Shown here: piece after piece, positions 28,891 through 36,629 of the stretch
Layout of the letters: each line of letters opens with the position of its first letter
Numbering within the stretch: position 1 is the stretch's first letter
Source: a virus
IMG/VR virus record: IMGVR_UViG_3300013233_000855
Location: 1-37,532 of that record
Strand: one strand, 5' to 3'
DNA: 37,532 nt
Program-made: the position numbers and the translations under genes
The notes under the pieces: generated by a model
Databases searched by the model: none
Seen by the model: the letters and a program-made list of their open reading frames with translations, nothing else
What the model was told of the DNA's origin: nothing

Positions 28891-30922
28891 AGAAGAGCTC
28901 GCCATAGTCATGTCCGCAAAGGACGGCATCAGCCGTGTGATGAGCGCGGCCGAGAAGAGCGTCAACAGGTTCGGCGCCCGCGTCGATAAGGCCTTCGGGC
29001 GCGTACAGAAAAACTGGGTGGCCACGGCGGCCAAGCTCTACGCCCTCAAGAAGGCCTTTGACTTTGCCGACGAGGCCGCAAAGTTCCAGCAGATGGGGCA
29101 GGGGTTTGCCAACGTCGCGGCCTCGCACGGGGCGTCTGCCGACCAGATAATGGCCAGCCTTCGCCGGGTCTCCGCGTCCACCATATCGACGGCGAGTCTC
29201 ATGAAGAGTGCGGGCACGGCCATGGTCCTGGGCATCCCGGCAGACAAGCTCACCGAGATGATGGAGATCGCGCGGGCGTCGGCGCGCGTAACCGGGCAGA
29301 GCACCCAGCAGGCCTTCCACGACATAGCCCGAGGCATAGGCCGCCAGTCAAAGCTCATCCTCGACAATCTCGGCATCATCGTCGACGCAAAAGCGGCTTA
29401 CGAGACTTACGCGGACTCTGTCGGCAAGACCACGGCCGAGTTGACCGACCTCGAAAAAAAGCAGGCCTTTGCCAACGCCGCCATGGAGGCCGGCCGCGAC
29501 ATCGTCCGGCGCGTGGGCGTTGAGGGCATCACCGCCGCCGAGGGTATCTCTATTTTCAAGGCGAAAACCGCGGACCTCAAGGTCACGTTCGGTAAGGTGC
29601 TCATAGCAACGAGTGCGTTCATTACCGCGGGCCTAATGGGACTTTCATCGGCTTTTGCATCCACGGCCGCGACGATTGCGAAATTTCTGAGCAGGATCGT
29701 CGGCATCGGCGAGAAGCTCCCGTTCGTGGGCGAGAAGTTCGCCGGGGCCTCGGCCGCGCTCAAGGACTTCTCCGAATTCGAGTTCGGCGCCGCCAGGGAA
29801 GCGGCGAGGCTCTCCGAGGCCGCAAAGCGGGTCGGCAAGTCCATGTTCAAAAAGACCGAGGCCATAAAGGGCGCGATAGTGCCCACCGCTACTCTCGCCG
29901 CTGCGGATAGCAAGGCCGCAGCGGCCTCGGACAAGGTCGAGACCTCCATAGCCCGTGTCATCTCCCGGACCGCGAAGCTCGGCGCTTCTAAGACCGATCT
30001 CCTTACCCTGCAGGCCCAGGAGCTCGTCACCCTGGGCGCCAGCACGGACCAGCTCGTGCGCTACACGGCGGCCCTGCAGGCCATGAGCGACAAGGAGGAG
30101 CAGATCGCCGCGGCCAAGGCGGCCGCTGAGGCGGCGAAACGGGCCGCAGACGCTCGAGAGAGCGCCGCGGGCAAGCTCGCGGTGCTCGGGGCGGCCCCGG
30201 GCGCACCCACGCCCGAGGACGAGTTCAGCAAGGCGTGGATAGGATACCAGGCACAGCTCGACGCGCTCGAAGAGTTCAACACGCGCAAGATCGGGTTGAT
30301 GATTGCGGCAGGGGCCTCGCAAGACGAGATTGAGGCCGCGTATACGGCCATGACGCTCGACCGTGAAAAAAAGAAGCGGGACTTTCAGCTCACGGCCGCC
30401 TCGCAGACCTTCGGGGGCATGGCCAACCTGATGCAGAACCTCACTGTCCTGACCGGCAAGGAGGGGGGCGCGGCCTTCAAGGCCATGAAGGGCTTTGCCA
30501 TAGCGCAGGCGACGATCGACACGTACAAGGCCGCCACCGGAGCTTATGCAGCCCTTTCATGGATCCCCGGAGTCGGTCCCGCTCTTGGTGTTGCCGCTGC
30601 GGCCGCCGCCGTTGTGGCAGGCATGGCCCGTGTAAAGCAGATAGAGGCCATGCACCCCGGCGGGTCGGCCTCGGGCACGACGATCAGCGCGGCCGGCACG
30701 GCCAACCCGTCGTTCTCCGGCGGTGCGCCTTCGGCCTTTCCCATCCCGCAGAGGATACAACAGCAGGCCCCTGCGCCCATAAAAATAACGCTCACAGTCA
30801 ACACGCTCGACGGGCGCGATGTGAACTGGGAGCGCATCGTCGAGGACAATCTGGGCCCGGCGCTCGAGCGAATACACGGCGACGGCAACAGGCCGTTGAA
30901 CATTACTGTGGCGGAGGTATAA
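28883..30922 (+). CDS. Tape measure protein
   Basis: A 679-residue protein from GTG 28883, overlapping the chaperone extension. A helical N-terminal part with heptad-like repeats (VMSAAEKSVNRFGARVDKAFG; AAKFQQMGQGFANVAASHGAS) and the segment TGQSTQQAFHDIARGIGRQSK is typical of TMP_3-type tape measures. Hydrophobic stretches near 230-265 and 560-590 (GVAAAAAAVVAGM) could enter the membrane. It sets tail length; about 680 residues implies a tail near 100 nm. The C-terminal end is a beta-rich tail (PIKITLTVNTLDG). Confidence 0.9.
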   Translation: MIREELAIVMSAKDGISRVMSAAEKSVNRFGARVDKAFGRVQKNWVATAAKLYALKKAFDFADEAAKFQQMGQGFANVAASHGASADQIMASLRRVSASTISTASLMKSAGTAMVLGIPADKLTEMMEIARASARVTGQSTQQAFHDIARGIGRQSKLILDNLGIIVDAKAAYETYADSVGKTTAELTDLEKKQAFANAAMEAGRDIVRRVGVEGITAAEGISIFKAKTADLKVTFGKVLIATSAFITAGLMGLSSAFASTAATIAKFLSRIVGIGEKLPFVGEKFAGASAALKDFSEFEFGAAREAARLSEAAKRVGKSMFKKTEAIKGAIVPTATLAAADSKAAAASDKVETSIARVISRTAKLGASKTDLLTLQAQELVTLGASTDQLVRYTAALQAMSDKEEQIAAAKAAAEAAKRAADARESAAGKLAVLGAAPGAPTPEDEFSKAWIGYQAQLDALEEFNTRKIGLMIAAGASQDEIEAAYTAMTLDREKKKRDFQLTAASQTFGGMANLMQNLTVLTGKEGGAAFKAMKGFAIAQATIDTYKAATGAYAALSWIPGVGPALGVAAAAAAVVAGMARVKQIEAMHPGGSASGTTISAAGTANPSFSGGAPSAFPIPQRIQQQAPAPIKITLTVNTLDGRDVNWERIVEDNLGPALERIHGDGNRPLNITVAEV

Positions 30923-30923
30923 C

Positions 30924-31703
30924 GTGGCTTCCTGGGCAAAGATAAAGTTCTTCTGGTCAACCATGCTCGGCTCTGCGGGCTCGACGTTGACTGCGACCTC
31001 TACGGCCTCGGGCTACGACGTGGCGAACATCTACAACATGCTCGAGACGAACATGTGGAAGTCGGCGAGCGCGGCGGACCAGGCGGTCCACTACGACGCC
31101 GGTGCGGGCAACGCATTCAGCGCGGACTACCTCGTCATCCTCGGCCACAACCTCGGCACGATAGGCGCGTCGGTCCTCTTGCAGGCGTCGGCGACCGGGG
31201 CCTTTGCCGGGGAGCAGACCGACGTCGTCAACGAGGCGATAACCGCAGATACCGTCTATTTGAGGGAGTTCACATCTCCGGGTGCGCTCAGGTACTGGAG
31301 GTTAAGCCTGATCGGCATGAGCGCGGCCCCGTACATGACGCTCTGCATCTGGGGCGACAAGACCGAGCTCGACTACGCGTCCTCGTCCTTCGACCCGAAC
31401 GCCGAGGAGGTAAAGGCCGCTGTCAACCTGAGCCAGGGCGGGTACGTCACGGGCGTGCACACGCGCTACACCGAGCGGTCCATGCGGCTGCGCTTCAACG
31501 ACGCGGACTCGACACTCTACGCCAAGGTCAAGGCATGGTGGGACGGCTCGGGTCTGAAGAATTTCTTCGTAGCCTGGGAGAACGTAAACAATCAGAACGA
31601 TATTTTTCTGATGCGGCCGTCTGCCACGTTCAACAACCCGCTCGTGCGCGGCGGCGCGTACAGGGACATCACGATAAATCTCAAGGGGAGGAAGGCGACT
31701 TAG
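30924..31703 (+). CDS. Distal tail protein-type protein
   Basis: A 259-residue protein from GTG 30924 (GGAGG upstream). The chain is beta-rich with discoidin-like segments: HYDAGAGNAFSADYLVILGHNLG and LRYWRLSLIGMSAAPYMTLCIWG resemble carbohydrate-binding F5/8-type strands. It lies directly after the tape measure, the place of the distal tail (Dit/gpM-like) ring protein. A hub or distal-ring role is inferred from position and fold. Confidence 0.65.
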   Translation: MASWAKIKFFWSTMLGSAGSTLTATSTASGYDVANIYNMLETNMWKSASAADQAVHYDAGAGNAFSADYLVILGHNLGTIGASVLLQASATGAFAGEQTDVVNEAITADTVYLREFTSPGALRYWRLSLIGMSAAPYMTLCIWGDKTELDYASSSFDPNAEEVKAAVNLSQGGYVTGVHTRYTERSMRLRFNDADSTLYAKVKAWWDGSGLKNFFVAWENVNNQNDIFLMRPSATFNNPLVRGGAYRDITINLKGRKAT

Positions 31704-31792
31704 ACGACGACGGCGCACGACGCACCGGGCGGAACAAAAAGGTGTCGTCGACGACACAAAAAGGCGTCACCGGCAACCGGAATATAAAAAAA

Positions 31793-33445
31793 ATGGCCAT
31801 CACACTCACAACCGCATACCTCGCAGAGTTGAAGAAGAACGAGAACGCCCCGAACGTCATCCTCGAGGTGGCGCTCGACTCGGGCACCGTGAAGTGGGGC
31901 CAGAGCGCAGGCGGGTTCACGGACGTGCTCCCGGTCGTTACTTCGGTCGGCGCGCTCACGAACAGGCTCGACGAGAAGTCCGGGTACTCGACGCGCGGGT
32001 CTATCACGTTCGCAATAGCAGGGCGCGATAATTTTAAACAACTCATCCGCGACGAGTACCTCAAGAACCGCCGCGTCACTCGCAAGGACGGCTTCATCGC
32101 GCCCGGGTTTACCTACGCCGACTATGCGGCCACGTTCACGGGCATCATCACGGACTGGAAGCGCAAGGGCGACACGCTGACCATCACGGTGAGCGACGAT
32201 CTGCACAGGGCCAGGACAAAGATACCAATCGAGAACGCGACCAAGACCCAGACGCTCGACTACCGGAACATGAACCCGGTCGAGATCATGCTGGACCTGC
32301 TCGGCACCCGGCTCGGCATCTCTGCCTCGCTCATCGACACCGCGCAGTTTAACAGCGAGAAGGCCGCGTGGCTCGCCTCGTGGGTCTTCGACCGGGTGCT
32401 GACCACGCCCAGGAAGGCCGACGAGTACCTGAACGAGCTCCAGCGCGAGACCAACTCTTTCATTGTCCACGACGGCGAGTTGATCTCGTTCAAGGTCTTT
32501 GCCCCGCCCGTGCCCGGCTCTACGGTTGAGGAGTGGACGGACGCGAATAACATCCTCGAGAACTCGCTCTCGCAGGCCTCGGGCTACAGCGACGGCTTCT
32601 TCAACCGCATCGTGGTCCTCTACGACTACGACGAGTCGGGCTCTGACAGGGATGAGAACTTCGAGTCCTGGCAGATCTCGGGCGACGCGGCCAGCCAGGA
32701 CTCCACGCAGTGGAGCGAGGTCAAGACAAAGACGATCAGGAGCAAGTGGATACGCTCGCTGACCTACTCCTACACGTCGAACATCACGGGCCTCGTCGTC
32801 TACCACGCCTCGCGCAACAACGGCGCGGGCGCGGGCGCCATCAGCTTCACCTACGACGCCGGCGGCAAGCACACGCTCCAATACACGGCCCCTGGCGACT
32901 CCATAGGCCCTGCCGTGACCGTCTCAAAGGACGGCAAGTTCCAGCTCCTGAGCGCCGACGCCACGCGCTACATCCGCGTGGTCGTGACCCATGCGTCTCT
33001 GCCCGCGTCGGACGCCTCCGACACGCTCACCCTCACGGCCCTTGCCGGAGACACGCTCGCTGGTACGCTCGCCCAGAAGCTCCTTGCGCGCTTCCGCGAC
33101 CCGGCCTCGCGCGTGACGCTCGAGGTGGACATAAACAACGCGGCGTATAACTCGACCTTCATCAAGCCGACCGATCTAAAGGACCTGACCACGGACGAGG
33201 CCGCTGAAAAGGGCGAGATAAGCTGGAACAGAGAGCGCGTGATGATAACCTCGGTCCGCCCGGCGGGAGAGCGTGTGAAGGTCGAGGCCATAGAGACGAA
33301 GTTCTACCGCAGATACGGGTTCATCGCGCCTGCCGGGCAGGCCGACTACGTAGCGGCCACGGCCGCGGAGAGAGAGCGGGCGTACATAGGAGACGCCAAC
33401 AACAAGGTCAACGGGGGCGCGGAAGATGGATACTATATCTGGTAA
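31793..33445 (+). CDS. Tail tip/baseplate hub-type protein
   Basis: A 550-residue protein; ATG 31793 is preferred, although the frame is open upstream, because MAITLTTAYLAELKKNENAP begins the recognisable chain. The first 300 residues look like tail-hub (gp27/Tal-like) beta domains: VALDSGTVKWGQSAG, RTKIPIENATKTQTLDYRNM and LNELQRETNSFIVHDGELISF. The C-terminal half contains long beta segments (GLVVYHASRNNGAGAGAISF) of a carbohydrate-binding type. It follows the distal-tail protein and precedes the fibre, fitting a central tail-tip protein. Confidence 0.7.
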   Translation: MAITLTTAYLAELKKNENAPNVILEVALDSGTVKWGQSAGGFTDVLPVVTSVGALTNRLDEKSGYSTRGSITFAIAGRDNFKQLIRDEYLKNRRVTRKDGFIAPGFTYADYAATFTGIITDWKRKGDTLTITVSDDLHRARTKIPIENATKTQTLDYRNMNPVEIMLDLLGTRLGISASLIDTAQFNSEKAAWLASWVFDRVLTTPRKADEYLNELQRETNSFIVHDGELISFKVFAPPVPGSTVEEWTDANNILENSLSQASGYSDGFFNRIVVLYDYDESGSDRDENFESWQISGDAASQDSTQWSEVKTKTIRSKWIRSLTYSYTSNITGLVVYHASRNNGAGAGAISFTYDAGGKHTLQYTAPGDSIGPAVTVSKDGKFQLLSADATRYIRVVVTHASLPASDASDTLTLTALAGDTLAGTLAQKLLARFRDPASRVTLEVDINNAAYNSTFIKPTDLKDLTTDEAAEKGEISWNRERVMITSVRPAGERVKVEAIETKFYRRYGFIAPAGQADYVAATAAERERAYIGDANNKVNGGAEDGYYIW

Positions 33446-33674
33446 GCAAGTGGTCGAGTTCCTCGCCGACACGGTCGAGTGTCCCAGGTACAAGGCCGTA
33501 TGCTGTCACATCGAGGTGAGCCGGTGCAAGGAGTGCGAGCACCACAGGGGCGTCGTGAAGGTGACCGAGCTCAGGGGCGTTGAGATACGCGACGTGCTCT
33601 GCGGCCTGCCCGTTACAAAGCGCATAACGAGGGTGATAAGAGAGACAGGGGGGCAAGATGGGAGCACCGAGTAA
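33426..33674 (+). CDS. Small Cys-rich tail-region protein
   Basis: An 82-residue protein starting inside the end of the hub gene (20-base overlap). Cysteines lie at [21 protein letters not shown] and DVLCGL, a pattern that could bind a metal or an Fe-S cluster. In several siphoviruses a Cys-rich protein (lambda gpL-like) carries an Fe-S cluster at the tail tip. That parallel is possible but unproven, as this protein is shorter than gpL. It overlaps the next gene. Confidence 0.65.
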   Translation: MDTISGKQVVEFLADTVECPRYKAVCCHIEVSRCKECEHHRGVVKVTELRGVEIRDVLCGLPVTKRITRVIRETGGQDGSTE

Positions 33675-34389
33675 GGCATGGGTAACGATAGCGGACAGCC
33701 AGGTCGACGCGGACAGCCCGCTCGACACCACGCTGGTGACGGGTCTCAGAGACGACGTCGAGCACGTGCGCGAGACGGTCTATGACCCGGCCTCGCACAC
33801 GGCGGCCCTGGCGCACAACCACGACGGCATCAACAGCGCCGCGGTTACCGTCTTTGCCGGCGGGATTCAACTCTTCACATCATCGGGCTCTTTCACCGTC
33901 CCGGCCAATGTCACGAAGATCCTCGTCGAGATGGTAGGCGGCGGCGGAGGTGGAGGCCACGGAGGGAACGGGAACCCGCTCGGCGGCGGCGGAGGCGGAG
34001 GCGGTTTCTATAAGGGCATACTGACCGTGACTCCGGGGCAGGCCTATACGGTTACGGTCGGAGGCGGTGGCGCAGGAGGCACAATAGCCGGTATTGCTCC
34101 GGCAGGCGGCACTACGTCTTTCGGCACGCTCGCCTCTGTCGCGGGTGGAGCCGGAGGGCAGTCGGGCGGTGGTAATCCCGGCACAGGCGGCGCCGGCGGC
34201 GCGGCAGGAGGCACGCTCGGCAGGGCCGGCTCAAACGGAGGCACCGGGACATCATCCGCGCCGGGCGGAGGGGGTGACGGCGGCGGAGTAGGCGACTCGA
34301 CCGGCTACGGTGCGGGCGGCGCCGGTGGGTCGTCGGCATCGGCAAACGGCAGCGCCGGAGGCGCAGGGTCTTTGATCGTCTGGTGGTAA
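33658..34389 (+). CDS. Tail fibre with glycine-rich receptor-binding tip
   Basis: A 243-residue protein. The first 70 residues ([42 protein letters not shown]) attach to the tail. From [19 protein letters not shown] onward the chain is dominated by glycine tracts interrupted by short strands, ending SLIVWW. Poly-Gly segments of this kind form polyglycine-II bundles and hold variable loops in adhesins such as T4-like gp38 and S16 gp38. The tracts occupy about residues 95-240. It likely determines host range, and the loops between tracts would be the variable part. Confidence 0.85.
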   Translation: MGAPSKAWVTIADSQVDADSPLDTTLVTGLRDDVEHVRETVYDPASHTAALAHNHDGINSAAVTVFAGGIQLFTSSGSFTVPANVTKILVEMVGGGGGGGHGGNGNPLGGGGGGGGFYKGILTVTPGQAYTVTVGGGGAGGTIAGIAPAGGTTSFGTLASVAGGAGGQSGGGNPGTGGAGGAAGGTLGRAGSNGGTGTSSAPGGGGDGGGVGDSTGYGAGGAGGSSASANGSAGGAGSLIVWW

Positions 34390-34404
34390 AGGAGAGAGGG
34401 GCCC

Positions 34405-34680
34405 ATGCCCGAAGTCTCGGCCATAAACGTAGCGGTGACCATCTTGTCAACCTTCGTCCTCGCGCTCTTCGGCATCGTGGTCAACGGGCTGAGGGGCTCG
34501 ATCAAGAAGAACGCCGACGACATCTCGCTCTGCTTCGAGGAGCACAAGCAGGCCTACGTCTCAAAGGAGGTCTTCGACGTCTCGGTCGAGAACCTGAAGC
34601 AGGAGATGAGCGAGGTCAAGAAGCTGAGCCAGAAGACCCACGACGCGGTACTCACGCTCGTGGCAAGGGAGGAGAAATGA
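34405..34680 (+). CDS. Membrane/coiled-coil lysis-cassette protein
   Basis: A 91-residue protein with AAAGGAGAG before ATG 34405. A TM segment at about 7-27 (INVAVTILSTFVLALFGIVV) is followed by a coiled-coil (FDVSVENLKQEMSEVKKLSQ). This TM-plus-coil design resembles holin-associated XhlA-type or lysis accessory proteins. It overlaps the endolysin start by four bases, so it belongs to the lysis cassette. Confidence 0.7.
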   Translation: MPEVSAINVAVTILSTFVLALFGIVVNGLRGSIKKNADDISLCFEEHKQAYVSKEVFDVSVENLKQEMSEVKKLSQKTHDAVLTLVAREEK

Positions 34681-35105
34681 TCTGGGACCACGTCAGGGGA
34701 TTTACAGAGGCCGAGGCCTGGGGCGAGCCCGGGCGGATGAACGGGCTTCTGCTTATGCTTATGACCGCGCTCCGCGCCGAGTTCCGGTGCGAGGACCCCA
34801 CGGCGCAGTTCATCATCCACAACGGCTTCGCCACGTCCGGCCACTCGGAGAAGTCTCAGCACTACGTGGGCAACGCCACGGACTTTCACATCGTCTCGCG
34901 GGTCCCGTTCACCGAGCAGGTCGAGCTCGTCGAGGGGATATTAAAGGACCTCCAGGTCGCCCACGTCGTGGGCCTCGGCATCTACCCGACCTGGCGGCAC
35001 AGGGGCTTCCACCTCGACGTAAGGGGCAGGCACTCGCGATGGGGCTTTCTGGGCGAGCGCATGGTCTCGTTTACCGAGGCTCTCTATCATGCGAGGATGG
35101 ACTGA
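34677..35105 (+). CDS. Endolysin, M15-type peptidase
   Basis: A 142-residue protein; GGGAGGAG directly before ATG 34677 fixes the start. It carries the M15 zinc motif SQHYVGNATD with H62 and D69, and the later GFHLDVRG with H112 (third zinc ligand) and D114. These D,D/L,D-carboxypeptidase-like enzymes cleave peptidoglycan crosslinks or stems. No signal peptide exists, so release needs the holin at 35286. The single-domain size is normal for phages of Gram-negative hosts. Confidence 0.9.
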   Translation: MIWDHVRGFTEAEAWGEPGRMNGLLLMLMTALRAEFRCEDPTAQFIIHNGFATSGHSEKSQHYVGNATDFHIVSRVPFTEQVELVEGILKDLQVAHVVGLGIYPTWRHRGFHLDVRGRHSRWGFLGERMVSFTEALYHARMD

Positions 35106-35425
35106 TGTACGACGAGGCAAAGGCGATCGAAGAACTCAGCGCCATGAGCCGGGAGGCTCGTGACCACCTCGGCCACGTCATCCGCAACGCCATGCAGACC
35201 ATAGCCGGGGCCGTGGAGATGGACCAGGCCGACCACGTGCCCGCATACATCGAGCGCCTGAATACGGAACTGAGGAGGATGGCATATGAGTTGGATGGGC
35301 AAACTGATAGGCACGGCCACGGCCGCGGGCATCTCCGAGACGCTCGGAGGCGTGGGCGAGGCGGCCATAAAGATACGCTCGGCCATCACCGGGGAGATAA
35401 CGCCCGAGAAGAAGGCCGAACTTGA
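35105..35425 (+). CDS. Small helical ORF overlapping the holin
   Basis: A 106-residue frame from ATG 35105, sharing one base with the endolysin stop. The first 60 residues look ordinary and helical (AKAIEELSAMSREARDHLGH; MDQADHVPAYIERLNTELRR). From about 62 it runs in another frame of the holin gene for 140 bases and becomes Arg/His/Gly-rich, so the true gene may effectively end near 35290. Small overlapping genes in lysis cassettes can be spanin subunits or antiholins. No signal or lipobox is seen. Confidence 0.5.
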   Translation: MYDEAKAIEELSAMSREARDHLGHVIRNAMQTIAGAVEMDQADHVPAYIERLNTELRRMAYELDGQTDRHGHGRGHLRDARRRGRGGHKDTLGHHRGDNAREEGRT

Positions 35426-35708
35426 GCGGGCCGTCCTCGACCTTGAAGGCGCGGTAACAAAGGCCCGCTCCAACGTAATCATAGCCGAGGCAAAGGGCGC
35501 AAGCTGGCTCCAGCGCAACTGGCGGCCCATGCTCATGCTTACCATCATCGTCATAGTGGCGAACAACTACATCCTCTACCCGTACCTCTCGATATTCACG
35601 GATAAGGTTCACGTCCTCGAACTGCCGGACAAGCTGTGGGCCTTGATGGAGATAGGCGTGGGCGGGTACATACTCGGACGGACGGCAGAGAAAGTGAAAG
35701 GGGTATAG
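35286..35708 (+). CDS. Holin of the 3-TM (GTA-type) family
   Basis: A 140-residue protein from ATG 35286 (GGAGG at 35274-35278). An N-terminal Ala/Gly-rich amphipathic part (IGTATAAGISETLGGVGEAA) is followed by the family signature AKGASWLQRNWRPMLMLTII, a TM segment (LMLTIIVIVANNYILYPYL), and a C-terminal hydrophobic segment (LWALMEIGVGGYILGRTAEK). This is the GTA_holin_3TM pattern. It would open the inner membrane for the M15 endolysin. Confidence 0.88.
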   Translation: MSWMGKLIGTATAAGISETLGGVGEAAIKIRSAITGEITPEKKAELERAVLDLEGAVTKARSNVIIAEAKGASWLQRNWRPMLMLTIIVIVANNYILYPYLSIFTDKVHVLELPDKLWALMEIGVGGYILGRTAEKVKGV

Positions 35709-35710
35709 CA

Positions 35711-35977
35711 ATGCAAGTAATCTTCCCGGCAAACTGTACTACCGAGGCTTCAAGGCTCTCGTTTTGCTACAAGCTCGACGAGGCGCTGAGGCAGGAACAC
35801 AACGCAAAAGGAGCGGACTATCGTAATGGTGTTATCACAAAGGCCGAATGGGAGACGTATCTCACGACGGTCTTTGAGCCGAGGTCCAAGGCGATTCACG
35901 CGGAGATAGGTAAGGCAAGGGCGGCGGCAGGGACAGGAACATTCTGGACTCCTGACTTGACAACGGATATAGCGTAA
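35711..35977 (+). CDS. Small protein after lysis cassette, unknown
   Basis: An 88-residue protein from ATG 35711; an upstream in-frame extension to 35636 lies inside the holin gene and is less likely. AAAGGGG is just upstream. The chain is helical with a Trp near the middle (ITKAEWETYLTTVFEPRSKA) and looks like a small structural or chaperone-type protein. Its TAA overlaps the next ATG. No family is recognised. Confidence 0.65.
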   Translation: MQVIFPANCTTEASRLSFCYKLDEALRQEHNAKGADYRNGVITKAEWETYLTTVFEPRSKAIHAEIGKARAAAGTGTFWTPDLTTDIA

Positions 35978-36627
35978 TGGCGAACGAGAATTTTACTACA
36001 TATACAGAGACCGACCCGAACGCTCACATAAGTACAACCTCGACACGCGTTACGTTTGCGGGTTTGCATAGGGCCGAGACTGCATATTTATACACAGATA
36101 AGGGTGCGGCTCACTTCAGCGGGAACTTTACCCTTCTTGTAACCATCCACTGTGAAGGTGCTGTTGATAATGGCGCTGTAGGATTATGGGCGATAACCAA
36201 CGACCTTGATGATATAGGCAATCTTGACGCATCTTTATTGTCGCATTTCAGGGTTCAGTACAACGAAGGTTCGGCGAATCCTGGTACTTTAATACTGGTT
36301 GAGAATGATTCGGGGGGGCTATACGGTGATTCTGTTTTCGAAACAACACCGTTTACTCGATATTTAGCTATTACACGGGATGAGTCAATCGGAACTTATG
36401 GTACGTTGATTTGTAAGGTATATTCAGATTCCGCCCGCACTATCCTTGAAGGAACCATAAGCCTTACGCTCCATTCTTCGAAAAAGGATTTTAGATATAT
36501 TTTTGGAGTATCTTCAATCTCTGGTGGTACTTCGTCACAAATTTCTAACGGTTATATTGAGAACTTCGACCTTCAGGGGGCGGCCGTAACCGTCCCCTGG
36601 CATCTATTCTTTAACAGAGGAGCATAA
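35977..36627 (+). CDS. Concanavalin-like appendage protein with unusual base composition
   Basis: A 216-residue protein overlapping the previous stop by one base. Strand-rich sequence (GNFTLLVTIHCEGAVDNGAVGLWAI; RYLAITRDESIG) suggests a laminin-G/concanavalin-like lectin fold used for glycan binding. G+C is clearly lower than in flanking genes, with many TTA/ATT/TAT codons. This points to recent acquisition, as is common for receptor-binding modules. Confidence 0.65.
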   Translation: MANENFTTYTETDPNAHISTTSTRVTFAGLHRAETAYLYTDKGAAHFSGNFTLLVTIHCEGAVDNGAVGLWAITNDLDDIGNLDASLLSHFRVQYNEGSANPGTLILVENDSGGLYGDSVFETTPFTRYLAITRDESIGTYGTLICKVYSDSARTILEGTISLTLHSSKKDFRYIFGVSSISGGTSSQISNGYIENFDLQGAAVTVPWHLFFNRGA

Positions 36628-36629
36628 CA

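Noticed and set aside
31055-31792. N-terminal extension of the tail hub protein
   Set aside because: This part is the shadow of the distal-tail gene at 30924-31703. The recognisable protein begins at 31793.
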